From: Myxococcota bacterium
GTDB lineage: Bacteria; Myxococcota_A; Bradymonadia; UBA7976; UBA1532
Assembly: GCA_023150895.1 (NCBI GenBank)
Contig: JAKLJY010000088.1
Location: 1-35,139 of the forward strand
Direction of reading: 5' to 3'
DNA length: 35,139 bases
A model generated the notes under the pieces. That model searched no databases, had not been told where the DNA came from, and saw only the letters and a program-made list of their open reading frames with translations. The translations under genes were made by a program, and so were the position numbers. Positions 15,121 to 23,076 of this stretch are shown one piece after another; positions within the stretch are counted from its first letter, which is position 1, and each line of letters begins with the position of its first letter.

Positions 15121-16325
15121 ACGGCCGCCGTCCGCTGCGCCCCCGGGCCCAGGCCAGTCCCCGGGTGTGCGGCGTGGACGCCAGCGAGCGGCAAGTAGCG
15201 ATCCGCGATGGGCTCGACCCGCTCGGCGGCCGGTACATCCGGGCGCGCCTGGGGCACGAGCCGGAGCGGTACCGAATCGTTGGCCACTTCGAGGACCTGG
15301 CGGGCGATCTCCCGACCAAGGCGTTCGGCCACGACCGAGCAGACGGCGTTGCCGACCTGCCGATGAGCGGCCATCAGATCCCCCGCCAACTCGACGTCGT
15401 CCGGAAACGTCTGTAAGCGCATCAGCTCGCGCGGACTCAGGCGCCGATTCTTCCAGTGGAACGGCCCGGTCGCCGGACCCGGCTGCGCCTGCAGCGTCCA
15501 CGACGGACGCGCCTTGGCGAGTTTGAGAAGAAGAGCCCAGTAGCGTGTTCGCCAACCGAAGAGCGGCGAGCCCCCGCCCCTCTCCGTGTGCCACAGGTAG
15601 TTCTGTCCCTCGGGGATCGAGGGCAGAAGCGCGCCCCAGCGGCCCCGGACCTCGAGTCCCTGGTGTTCGATGTCGTCGAGATCGGCGAGCGCGTCCCACG
15701 CCGTTCGGTGGCGTTCTCCGCGTTCGGGTCCATGTGTCGGTTCCGGGAACTCGAAGGCGGGGCCGTCTCGGCGCCCGACCACAAAGAGCCGGCGCCGAGC
15801 TTGAGGTGCCCCGAAATCGGCGGCGTCGAGCACTTGGGCAGACAAGCTGTACTTCGCCCCGGTCCGCTCGCCGATGGCTGCGGCGCCGGCCTCGACGAGC
15901 TGCAGGCCTTCACTCTTGCCCGAGAACGCCATCCCCTCGACGTTCTCGAGGAGGAACGCCCGTGGCAGAAGGTCTTCGAGGACCCGGAGATAGGCGGTGA
16001 GCGTCGCAGCCCGCGGATCGGCCAGGCGCAACGCGTCGCCGCGGTGCCAATACCCTGCCTTCGAGAAGGGCTGGCACGGCGGTCCCCCGGCGAGGAGGGG
16101 GAGTTCACCGCGCTGAACCCCGGCGAACGCGGCGATGCGATCCGACGACACCTCGAAAATGTCCGCTTCGAGCACCTGCCACGCGGGTCGATTTCGTGTC
16201 AGCGTCCGACAGCACGTCGGGTCCCGCTCGATGCAGACGCTGGTCTCGAATCCGGCCGCTTCGAGCCCGTAGTCGAGACCACCGGCACCGCTGAAGAGGC
16301 TCACGACCAGCGGGCGGGCGCTCAC
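15009..16325 (-). CDS. DNA (cytosine-5-)-methyltransferase
   Basis: This 438-residue enzyme transfers a methyl group from SAM to cytosine C5 in DNA. Motifs appear in canonical order: I (SLFSGAGGLDYGLEAAG, 9-25), IV with the catalytic Cys84 (GGPPCQPFS), VI (ENVEG, 127-131), VIII (QARRRLFVVG, 175-184), IX (RLSPRELMRLQTFPDD, 295-310) and X (VGNAVCSVVA, 324-333). The target-recognition region between VIII and IX is about 110 residues, typical of a monospecific type II enzyme; its target cannot be read off. The GTG start at 16325 is supported by GAGGGGA seven bases upstream. Motif X ends near residue 340, and the last roughly 95 residues go beyond the usual family end. The final 37 codons are antisense to the convergent nuclease-like gene. 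Confidence 0.93.
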   Translation of the reverse strand: MSARPLVVSLFSGAGGLDYGLEAAGFETSVCIERDPTCCRTLTRNRPAWQVLEADIFEVSSDRIAAFAGVQRGELPLLAGGPPCQPFSKAGYWHRGDALRLADPRAATLTAYLRVLEDLLPRAFLLENVEGMAFSGKSEGLQLVEAGAAAIGERTGAKYSLSAQVLDAADFGAPQARRRLFVVGRRDGPAFEFPEPTHGPERGERHRTAWDALADLDDIEHQGLEVRGRWGALLPSIPEGQNYLWHTERGGGSPLFGWRTRYWALLLKLAKARPSWTLQAQPGPATGPFHWKNRRLSPRELMRLQTFPDDVELAGDLMAAHRQVGNAVCSVVAERLGREIARQVLEVANDSVPLRLVPQARPDVPAAERVEPIADRYLPLAGVHAAHPGTGLGPGAQRTAAVQAAESSRRLTKGTSAGSAAGRRATRSGRARTHDGPE

Positions 16326-16332
16326 GCTCGGC

Positions 16333-16339
16333 TCCCCTC
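16333..16339 (-). promoter_or_regulatory. Ribosome binding site fixing the methyltransferase GTG start
   Basis: On the minus strand GAGGGGA lies seven bases before the GTG at 16325-16323, and the protein's first motif follows within ten codons. This makes the GTG a better start than the ATG at 16424, which would add 33 residues without family similarity. Confidence 0.6.
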
Positions 16340-16468
16340 GCCGGGCCACGTGTTCGCCCACGTCGCACTGTGGAACTCTCGGGAGTCGGGAAGGCGGACG
16401 AACATGGCGCAGCCGGTGTGCCACGAACGACCCGCCGAGCCAAGCTCCGCGTCGCCGAGCCCAGCCGT

Positions 16469-19400
16469 TCAGCGGGGACTTTGTCCGCCCAGCGCCGCGG
16501 CCTCCGCACGAAGGCCGGCTGCCCGAGCGGCGTCGCCGGCGGACTCCAGCAGCTCGGCCAGACCCGTCAGCAGCGCCCCCAGGACCCGCCGGAAGTCCGC
16601 CTCGGCCGGGTAGTCGCGGTTCAGGGCCCGCGCCGACTCCACGGCCTGTTCAACGGTAACGAGTGCTTCCTCGTTGCGGCCGACGCCCGCCTCAGCCCGC
16701 CCGCGCAGAAAGAGTGCAACGGCCAACTCTCGCCGAAGCTGCGCGGCCGACGGGTCCACGGCCACGACCTGCTGACGATGCTGGACGGCCTCGTTGTAGG
16801 CGTCGAGGGCGGCCTTGCCGTCACCGGCGCGGAGGAAGAGGTCCCCGAGTCGCTCGAGGGAGACGGAGAGGTCGCGGAGGGCCTGTGCGCTGTCGGGGTC
16901 CTGAGCGACGAGCTTGCGGCGGATGTCGAGGCCCTCGTTGTAGGCTTCGAGGGCGGCCTTGCCCTCACCGGCGCGGAGGAAGAGGTCCCCGAGCTTGTCG
17001 AGGGAGACGGAGAGGTCGCGGAGGGCCTCTGCGCTGTCGGGGTCCTGAGCGACGAGCCTGCGGTCGATGTCGAGGCCCTCGTTGTAGGCGTCGAGTGCGG
17101 CCTTGCCGTCACCGGCGCGGAGGAAGAGGTCCCCGAGTCGCTCGAGGGAGACGGAGAGGTCGCGGAGGGCCTGTGCGCTGTCGGGGTCCTGAGCGACGAG
17201 CCTGCGTGCGATGTCGAGGCCCTCGTTGTAGGCTTCGAGGGCGGCCTTGCCGTCGCCGAGGGCGACGCACGCATCGCCGAGGCGGTTGCAGAGGGTAGAG
17301 AGGGCCGGGCCCGCCGTCCGCGACACTTCATCGGAGGCAACGCTGCGCCGCGCCAGGTCCACCGCTTTGCGGTGGGCGGCGCGGCGCTCGGCGACGCCGA
17401 GTTCCCGGTCTCGAAAATCAGCCGCGCTGTAGGCGAGCAACAGGATGACATCCTCGGCGCCCGTGGTGCCCTTCAACCACGGCGCCAGGTCGAGGGAATC
17501 GACGAGTTCGCGCAGCGGCTGCCAGCGGGAGAGCGCCAGCGCCGGGTTGACCCGGAGCGGTGCGGCTGCAAACTCGACCTGAACGCGAAGGGATGTCGCC
17601 AGACCCGCGTGGAGCGCATGCCAGTCGGCCGGTCTCGCCTCGACGCGCGCCCGGGCCTCGTCCCGCAGCAGCGGGTGCAAAGTGAACCGGCCCGTCTCCG
17701 CCGCCAGGCGCGCGGCGCGGTACCGGGAGAGCCGGTCGAGCCCGCGGGCTGTGCGACCTTCCGGCCAGTCGAGCATGACCGCAAGGGTCTTCGGATCCGC
17801 GCCGCAGGCCGGCACCACGCCGAGCGCCTCGAAGACCGCGCGTTCATCGTCGTCGACGTCGTGCAGCGTCTGCGCAAGCGTCGCACGAATCCGGGCTTGG
17901 TCGGCCCAGGCCGGGCCGTGCGTCGCCCCCAGGGCCCCGAGGTACGCCTCGACGGTCGTCCCTCGGGCGACGCTCGCCCCGGCCAGCTCCAGCGCCAGCG
18001 GCAGCCCGCCGAGCTGCCCGACGAGCGCATCGACCGCCGCGCGTTCCTCCTCGGGCGCCACGTCGTCGCCGAACGCCACGCGGCAGAAAAGCACGCGCGC
18101 GTCCGCCGGAGGGAGGTGGTCCAGTTCGAGCCGCTCCGCCCCCGGGACGAGCTGGTCGACCCGGGTCGTGATGAGCGTGCGCCAGTCACCGCCCGGGAGC
18201 AGAAGCGCCAGTGCGTTCGCATCGGAGACGTCATCCAGCACGAGCAGGCCCGCGTGGCCCCGCAGCCGCATGCGGACGTGCTCGGCCACCACGGCGTCGG
18301 ACAACTCCCCAGTGTCCGCTGGCGGTCCCTCGGTGACCGCCGCCAGCATGACTTCCAGCGCCCGGCGAGGTGCCCGGTCGGGCCGGTCTAGCCAGACCAC
18401 GGGGCGCGTCGACGCCACGCGATGGGCCACCACACGCGCCAGCTCCGACTTTCCGATGCCGCCCTGACCCTCGATGGCCTGGATGAGCGCGACGCCGGGG
18501 CGGGTCGACAGATCGAGGAGCTGCGCGACCTGCGCCTCGCGCGCCGTGAAGTACCGGCGAGGAGGGTCGGGCAGCACGCTGCGGATCGTGTGGCCCGGGA
18601 CGGCCGGCGCATGCTGTGGATCTGCCGGCGCCGCGAGCTTCAACGGACGCCCGTAGTAGGCCGCCAGCGGCCATTGCGGATCCGAGTCAGGGAAGGCGGC
18701 GCGGGCGCGGGTGAAGGCCGTCTCGAGGTCCCGGTGGTCGGCCAAGCTGCCGAAGAGCCGCTCCATGAAGGTCATGGCCCAGGTGACGCCGATGGGCGCC
18801 CGGAAGCCGATCGCCGCTGGCACCACGTGCTCGGCCAGCACCTGCGCCATGCCCGTCGTTTCGATGCGCTCCCCCGGGCGCTGCGCCGCGCTGCTGCATG
18901 CACAGAGGACCACCGCCCGGCATGGACGGGCGGTGGCGCGCGTGTCGTCGAGCATTTGTCTGAGTTGCGTGCCCGGGAGGAGGCTCCCGGAGAGTGCGAG
19001 GACGCCGAAGTCGTCCGGATCGGCTTCGCCGTGTGCGACGACGTAGAGCAGGTCGCAGCCTCGGGACAGCGCCACGGCGAGGGCGTCCGGGCTCGCCTCG
19101 GGCACATGCTCGACCGTGAATCCGGACCTCTCCGCGAGCGCGCGGATGGCCGCGCCATGGGTCGCGAGTTCGTCGACACCCGGCACCGGGTTCTTCGGAT
19201 CGTGCGCGGTTGCGATGATCATCCGCGCGCCCGCTTCGAACCGAACGGGGAGCGCCTCCAACTGGCTGAGGACGCGGATCGCCGGCACGTCATTCCGCTT
19301 CCAGACGAATCGATCACCCCACTCCGGCCCGCAAGCTCGCGCGAGCTCGACCGGGAGCGCCGAAAGCCCGGCGTCCTCGGTCTCGCGCACCTTGAGTGCG

Positions 19401-19717
19401 AACCGCACCGGACGCCCCTCGGCGTGCAGGGCCGCCAGGTGATCGCGCAGATAGGTGGCCAGCGACGACCCGCCGATCAGCCCTTGCCAGATGCCGTCGC
19501 CCAGAGTCCGAAGGTCCTGCCCGGAGAGCTGGTACGCCGAGGTTGGCGCCATGGCATTCAGGACTGCGTTCCAGTGGGGGAACGCGGCCAGCGCCGGACG
19601 ATCGGCGGCGGGCACCCGCGCCTCCTGCCCGTGGTGCCGACCGACGGGCGTGACGCGGACTCGCCACTGGTTGCCCCGAATCGGCTCGACCTCGATGAAG
19701 ATCTCCTGAGGGTTCAT
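16469..19717 (-). CDS. CHAT protease - NB-ARC (STAND) ATPase - TPR protein
   Basis: This 1082-residue cytoplasmic protein combines three modules. Residues about 150-360 form a CHAT caspase-like peptidase with His229 (VVAHG) and Cys274 (CACSSA, matching the ACxSA of CHAT and caspases). Residues about 390-690 are an NB-ARC-type STAND ATPase with P-loop EGQGGIGKS (416-424), Walker B LLVLDD (491-496), sensor TTR (517-519) and GLPLA (571-575), followed by a winged-helix-like part. From about 810 to 1020 come TPR repeats of 48 residues, three of them almost identical. In known STAND proteins the repeats sense a ligand, ATP drives oligomerisation and the fused effector is switched on; here the effector would be proteolysis, possibly of a partner or in cell suicide. 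It overlaps the phosphoesterase gene by ATGA, with GGAG seven bases before its start. Residues 1-150 are unassigned. Confidence 0.88.
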   Translation of the reverse strand: MNPQEIFIEVEPIRGNQWRVRVTPVGRHHGQEARVPAADRPALAAFPHWNAVLNAMAPTSAYQLSGQDLRTLGDGIWQGLIGGSSLATYLRDHLAALHAEGRPVRFALKVRETEDAGLSALPVELARACGPEWGDRFVWKRNDVPAIRVLSQLEALPVRFEAGARMIIATAHDPKNPVPGVDELATHGAAIRALAERSGFTVEHVPEASPDALAVALSRGCDLLYVVAHGEADPDDFGVLALSGSLLPGTQLRQMLDDTRATARPCRAVVLCACSSAAQRPGERIETTGMAQVLAEHVVPAAIGFRAPIGVTWAMTFMERLFGSLADHRDLETAFTRARAAFPDSDPQWPLAAYYGRPLKLAAPADPQHAPAVPGHTIRSVLPDPPRRYFTAREAQVAQLLDLSTRPGVALIQAIEGQGGIGKSELARVVAHRVASTRPVVWLDRPDRAPRRALEVMLAAVTEGPPADTGELSDAVVAEHVRMRLRGHAGLLVLDDVSDANALALLLPGGDWRTLITTRVDQLVPGAERLELDHLPPADARVLFCRVAFGDDVAPEEERAAVDALVGQLGGLPLALELAGASVARGTTVEAYLGALGATHGPAWADQARIRATLAQTLHDVDDDERAVFEALGVVPACGADPKTLAVMLDWPEGRTARGLDRLSRYRAARLAAETGRFTLHPLLRDEARARVEARPADWHALHAGLATSLRVQVEFAAAPLRVNPALALSRWQPLRELVDSLDLAPWLKGTTGAEDVILLLAYSAADFRDRELGVAERRAAHRKAVDLARRSVASDEVSRTAGPALSTLCNRLGDACVALGDGKAALEAYNEGLDIARRLVAQDPDSAQALRDLSVSLERLGDLFLRAGDGKAALDAYNEGLDIDRRLVAQDPDSAEALRDLSVSLDKLGDLFLRAGEGKAALEAYNEGLDIRRKLVAQDPDSAQALRDLSVSLERLGDLFLRAGDGKAALDAYNEAVQHRQQVVAVDPSAAQLRRELAVALFLRGRAEAGVGRNEEALVTVEQAVESARALNRDYPAEADFRRVLGALLTGLAELLESAGDAARAAGLRAEAAALGGQSPR
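16796..17227 (-). repeat. Three tandem 144-bp near-identical repeats (TPR units)
   Basis: Units begin at 16796, 16940 and 17084, each exactly 144 bp, and a fourth partial unit starts at 17228. They differ at only a handful of bases, far less than the diverged TPR-like helices on either side, and each encodes one 48-residue unit (GDGKAALxAYNEGLDI... ending DLFLRA). This degree of identity points to recent duplication or gene conversion, so copy number may vary between strains and may also be mis-assembled from short reads. Confidence 0.92.
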
Positions 19718-21099
19718 CGAAGGGCTCCGTTCTGCCAGGTCCGCAGGCGCGCCTCCAGTCCGGCGCCGACACGGATCTCGACCACGGAGCGGGGCGAGGT
19801 GGCGGTCGGCAATCCCCCGCGCTCGATGGCGTCGATGGCCGTCGCCATGTCGCCCTCGGGCAAGGGGCCGACCGGCGTCCACGTTCCCGAGTTCACATAC
19901 AGCGGCGGGCGTCGACCGGGCACGGAGAGAAACCGACGCCCGTGCGTGTGTCCGGCGACCAGCAGGTCGAGGCCCGGTGGCAAGGTCGCCTCGGCGAGCG
20001 GCACGAGTTCGTCGTCCGGTGAGGTCGCGTCAAAGAACCGGCTGCGGTCGCGGACGCCGATCAACCAGGCGCGGAGAAGCCACCGCCAGAACCCCGAGTG
20101 GGGAGCGAGGACCGCACCGCCGCCGGGCGCGGGTCTCGCGGGCGCGAACACCTGTGCCCCTTGCAGCGTCCGGAGAATCGCGTCTTGGTCCCCGTCTGAA
20201 AGTGCGCTCCGGAGGGCACCGAGCATCGGTGTCAGATCGGCCGCAATTGCGGGGCCGCCTACCCCGGGCTGCGATGCGCCGGCTTCCAGATTCGTGGCGT
20301 CCAGCTTGTACCGGAGCAGGCCGGTCAACAGGTTCGCCGTGACGCCCCAATCCGATTTCAAGACGTCCCATGCCAGCTCCCAATCGAGGTAGAGCAGCAG
20401 CGGGATGACAGACGCGATCTCGGGCTTCACCTGGTCAGCCCACCCGTGCCCTTCGCCCTTGAGGCGACGAATTGCGCGGTAGACGAGGCGGGAGCCGGGC
20501 GGCAGCACGACCTCCTCGCCCCCGTCCACGGCGGCCAGGAGTGCCTCGCGGTCGATGTAGTTCGAAATGTCCCAGCGATCACCATGCACCACGAACGCGA
20601 TCTGACCGTCGGCCTCGATCCGATGGCCCCAGATCGGCGCGCGACCATCCGCCGGGTCGTACAGCCGTTGATCTCCGCCGAGGGCATCGAGGGCCATGCC
20701 GACGAGGTCCGCAAAGCGCCCCCGAACGGTCGGCAGGAGGACCTCCGGGTCGTGATTGCCCGCCAGGAGCACGATCCGGTGACCCCGAGCGACGACTGCG
20801 CGCAGCCCTGCCAGCACTGGCGCATTGACCTCGTTCTTCAGGATCACGGCGAGGCGATCCGGCGCGAGCGCGGCATCGAAGCCCTCGTAGCCCTCGAGCA
20901 TCAGGAAGTCGAACGTGTCACCGGCGAGGACGAGCGTCGTGCGCGGCTCTTCCGCGATGAAGTTCAGGAACCGCCCGAACTCGACCTGATCGCGAAATGC
21001 GGCCCATGGGTGCGGCACCGTAAGGTGCACGTCCGACACGACAATGACCCTGTTCTCGTACACGTCGACCCCCCCCAATCGTATGGTGACGTCATACAT
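19714..21099 (-). CDS. Calcineurin-like metallophosphoesterase
   Basis: This 461-residue protein has every metal-binding motif of the calcineurin-like fold: DxH (Asp23, His25 in SDVHL), GDxxD (Asp61 and Asp64 in LAGDTFDF), GNHD (114-117), an isolated His172 (VVHGDRWD) and GHxH (383-386). The early part looks most like LpxH-type and related two-metal hydrolases. The protein is longer than those because a mainly helical region of roughly 190 residues (about 180-370) with hydrophobic helices sits between the His172 and GHTH motifs; this may be a substrate cap or a partner-binding part. It is the first gene of a two-gene unit, its stop overlapping the start of the CHAT-STAND gene. The frame is open 63 codons further upstream, but ATG 21099 begins the recognisable fold. 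The substrate is unknown (nucleotide, nucleic acid or phosphoprotein). Confidence 0.87.
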   Translation of the reverse strand: MYDVTIRLGGVDVYENRVIVVSDVHLTVPHPWAAFRDQVEFGRFLNFIAEEPRTTLVLAGDTFDFLMLEGYEGFDAALAPDRLAVILKNEVNAPVLAGLRAVVARGHRIVLLAGNHDPEVLLPTVRGRFADLVGMALDALGGDQRLYDPADGRAPIWGHRIEADGQIAFVVHGDRWDISNYIDREALLAAVDGGEEVVLPPGSRLVYRAIRRLKGEGHGWADQVKPEIASVIPLLLYLDWELAWDVLKSDWGVTANLLTGLLRYKLDATNLEAGASQPGVGGPAIAADLTPMLGALRSALSDGDQDAILRTLQGAQVFAPARPAPGGGAVLAPHSGFWRWLLRAWLIGVRDRSRFFDATSPDDELVPLAEATLPPGLDLLVAGHTHGRRFLSVPGRRPPLYVNSGTWTPVGPLPEGDMATAIDAIERGGLPTATSPRSVVEIRVGAGLEARLRTWQNGALR

Positions 21100-21160
21100 G
21101 GGGCAATCGTGTGGGGGAAGATCGCAGCCGCGGCGACCCCAGCGCGTCGGCGACCGTCCC

Positions 21161-21919
21161 CTACAACACCAACGGCACGATCGCCCGGCGTTCCGCCGGG
21201 TAGTCCGCGAACTTCTCGCGATACCAGCGGTGGTGCGCGAGCGCGCGGGGCACGAGGTTCGCCGCGGTGAAGACGAAGAAGGACACACCGGCCAGCGAGG
21301 CCGTCGCGAGCGCCCAGCCGGCCCACTCGAGCAGCTCGCCCAGGTAGTTCGGGCAGCTCACGAACCGATACAGCCCCCCGCGGGGGATCTTGTAACCGGT
21401 CTCGCCGGGGGCGCGCAGGTGGAGCAACACCGTGTCGGCGTGCAGGTTGATCGCCAGACCGACGGCGAACACGGCGGCGCCGGCGAGGAAGAACGGGCTC
21501 GTGAGCCATGCACTGCCGTAATCCCCCAGGTGGGAGACCCAGCGGGCGTTGACGTAAGCGTTCACGACGTTGAAAAAGAGCCCGCTCGACGCGATGACCA
21601 GGGGCATGGGCTTGCCCGCGCCGCGCATGCGGAACGGGAAGATGAACGTGCGGTGGACGTAGTGGACCTGCCAGAGGCCGAGCAGGACGAGCGGGGCCGT
21701 CTCCAGCGCGTGCGCGCCGGCGAAATAGATGCCCAGAAAGGCCAGCACCGCCGGGCTCTCCATGAGAATCCAGCCCAGGCGGGGGGGCACGGTGGGGCCC
21801 CAGCCCGGGCGGCCGTGACGGCCGTAGGGGGCCGTGCGGAAGAGCAGGTAGAGCAGGGTGGGGACGGCCGTGGCGATGACGCCCAGCGTCACCCAGCGAT
21901 GCAGCGTCGACTCATCCAC
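21161..21919 (-). CDS. Steroid 5-alpha-reductase family (3-oxo-5-alpha-steroid 4-dehydrogenase-like) membrane enzyme
   Basis: This 252-residue protein has about seven hydrophobic helices and the length of SRD5A1/2. The two residues known to hold the 3-keto substrate in human SRD5A2 have counterparts here: Glu54 in WILMESPA (human Glu57) and Tyr87 in VHYVHRTFIF (human Tyr91). The NADPH-binding C-terminal half is also strongly similar: GYKIPRGGLYRFVSCPNYLG (175-194), ELLEW, and HHRWYREKF with DYP near the end. The likely reaction is NADPH-dependent reduction of a delta-4 double bond conjugated to a 3-ketone in a steroid or other polycyclic lipid. It overlaps the end of the SDR gene by eight bases, so the two are co-expressed. 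Related enzymes that reduce enoyl lipids or polyprenols are an alternative, but the motif match favours the steroid type. Confidence 0.85.
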   Translation of the reverse strand: MDESTLHRWVTLGVIATAVPTLLYLLFRTAPYGRHGRPGWGPTVPPRLGWILMESPAVLAFLGIYFAGAHALETAPLVLLGLWQVHYVHRTFIFPFRMRGAGKPMPLVIASSGLFFNVVNAYVNARWVSHLGDYGSAWLTSPFFLAGAAVFAVGLAINLHADTVLLHLRAPGETGYKIPRGGLYRFVSCPNYLGELLEWAGWALATASLAGVSFFVFTAANLVPRALAHHRWYREKFADYPAERRAIVPLVL

Positions 21920-22961
21920 GGGTCGGCTCCCGGCCCTTGCGGGGCCCAGGGCGGGTCGAGAGGCGGCCCGCGCGCTCGAAGAAGGCGTAGGTGTCGCGCA
22001 GGGTCTCCTCGAGGGGGCGCGGGGCGTAGCCGAGCTCGGCCCGGGCCTTGTCCGTGCGGACGTCGCGGCTGCCCTTGAAGACGGCGTGCAGCGCCTCGGG
22101 CGTGTAGAGCGGCTCGCGCCCGAGCGCCTGGAAGAGCGCCGAGACGAGGGGGGCCGTGGCGCTGGCCACCCACGCCGGGGCGGAGAAGCGGGGCGCGGGC
22201 ACCCCCGTGATGGCGGCCGCGGCGTCCGCCAGCGCGCGCATCGAGGCCCAGCGCCCGCCGAGCAGGTACCCCTCGCCGGGCCGCCCGCGGTCGGCGAGCG
22301 CGATCAGGGCGTCGGAGACGTCGCGGGCGTCGACCCAATCGAAGCCCCCGGGGGTCAGGGCCGGCAGGCGGCGCCGCTGCAGGTCGATGAGCACGCGCCC
22401 CATCCGGGAGGGCGCGTGGTCGTCGGGCCCGATGATGCCGGTGGGGTTGCCGACCACCACCTCGAGCGCGTCGCCCGCGGCCTCGCGCACCGCCGCCTCG
22501 CCGGCGGCCTTGGAGCGGTCGTAGGCCGGGTGGCGCGGGGTCGGGCGGGGGGCCGTCTCGGTCAGGGGCGAGGCCGGGTCGCCGTGATCGAAAGCGTGCA
22601 CGGAGCTGACGTGGACGAGCCGGCGCGCGCCCGCGGACCGGGCGGCCCGGGCGACGTTGCGCGCGCCCTCGACGTTCACCGCCGTCACCCGCCCGCCCTG
22701 ATCACCGACGATGGAGATGCGCGCGGCCAGGTGGAAGACGAACTCGGCGCCCTCGAACGCGCGGGCGAGCGACGCCGGGTCGAGCACGTCACCGGGGACG
22801 GCCTCGACGTCGGTGGCCGCCGCGCCCGGCGGGGCCGGCAGGCTCTTCTGGTGGACGAGCACCCGGACCTGCGCGCCGGCCGCGAGCAGGCGGGGCAGCA
22901 GGTTGGCCCCCAGATGCCCGCTCGCGCCGGTGACGACGACCTTGCGACCCCGCAGCGACAT
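21912..22961 (-). CDS. Extended SDR (NAD-dependent epimerase / 3-beta-HSD-like)
   Basis: This 349-residue NAD(P)-dependent oxidoreductase has the extended-SDR Rossmann motif TGASGHLG (11-18), a conserved VHVSS strand with Ser119/120, and the catalytic YDRSK (Tyr147, Lys151). The substrate-binding C-terminal part of about 150 residues is as in the 3-beta-hydroxysteroid dehydrogenase / dihydroflavonol reductase branch. Next to a steroid 5-alpha-reductase homologue with an 8-bp overlap, oxidation of a 3-beta-hydroxyl to a 3-ketone is the most natural guess. The family is broad, however, and nucleotide-sugar or other substrates remain possible. It is the first gene of the unit that continues leftwards and stands divergent from the phosphatase-like lipoprotein gene across 115 bp. 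Confidence 0.85.
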   Translation of the reverse strand: MSLRGRKVVVTGASGHLGANLLPRLLAAGAQVRVLVHQKSLPAPPGAAATDVEAVPGDVLDPASLARAFEGAEFVFHLAARISIVGDQGGRVTAVNVEGARNVARAARSAGARRLVHVSSVHAFDHGDPASPLTETAPRPTPRHPAYDRSKAAGEAAVREAAGDALEVVVGNPTGIIGPDDHAPSRMGRVLIDLQRRRLPALTPGGFDWVDARDVSDALIALADRGRPGEGYLLGGRWASMRALADAAAAITGVPAPRFSAPAWVASATAPLVSALFQALGREPLYTPEALHAVFKGSRDVRTDKARAELGYAPRPLEETLRDTYAFFERAGRLSTRPGPRKGREPTRG

Positions 22962-23076
22962 GGACTCTCCCCCGTCGGGCGCCGCAAAGAGCGCGGCGGG
23001 CGCATGCTAGACCGGCGGGGAGCGGCCGAACAGGGCCTGTCTTGCACGGCGGCCCGGGACGTGGTTGCCTCGCCCC

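Noticed and set aside
16326-16468. Controller (C) protein gene for the restriction-like module in the gap before the methyltransferase
   Set aside because: The 143-bp gap has a CACGTG site (16347-16352) and a small ACTC/GAGT inverted repeat but no open frame with a helix-turn-helix.
16370-18391. Plus-strand open frame of 673 codons with 48-residue repeats opposite the CHAT-STAND gene
   Set aside because: Its repeats are the antisense image of the TPR-coding DNA repeats; the minus-strand frame has all NB-ARC and CHAT motifs.
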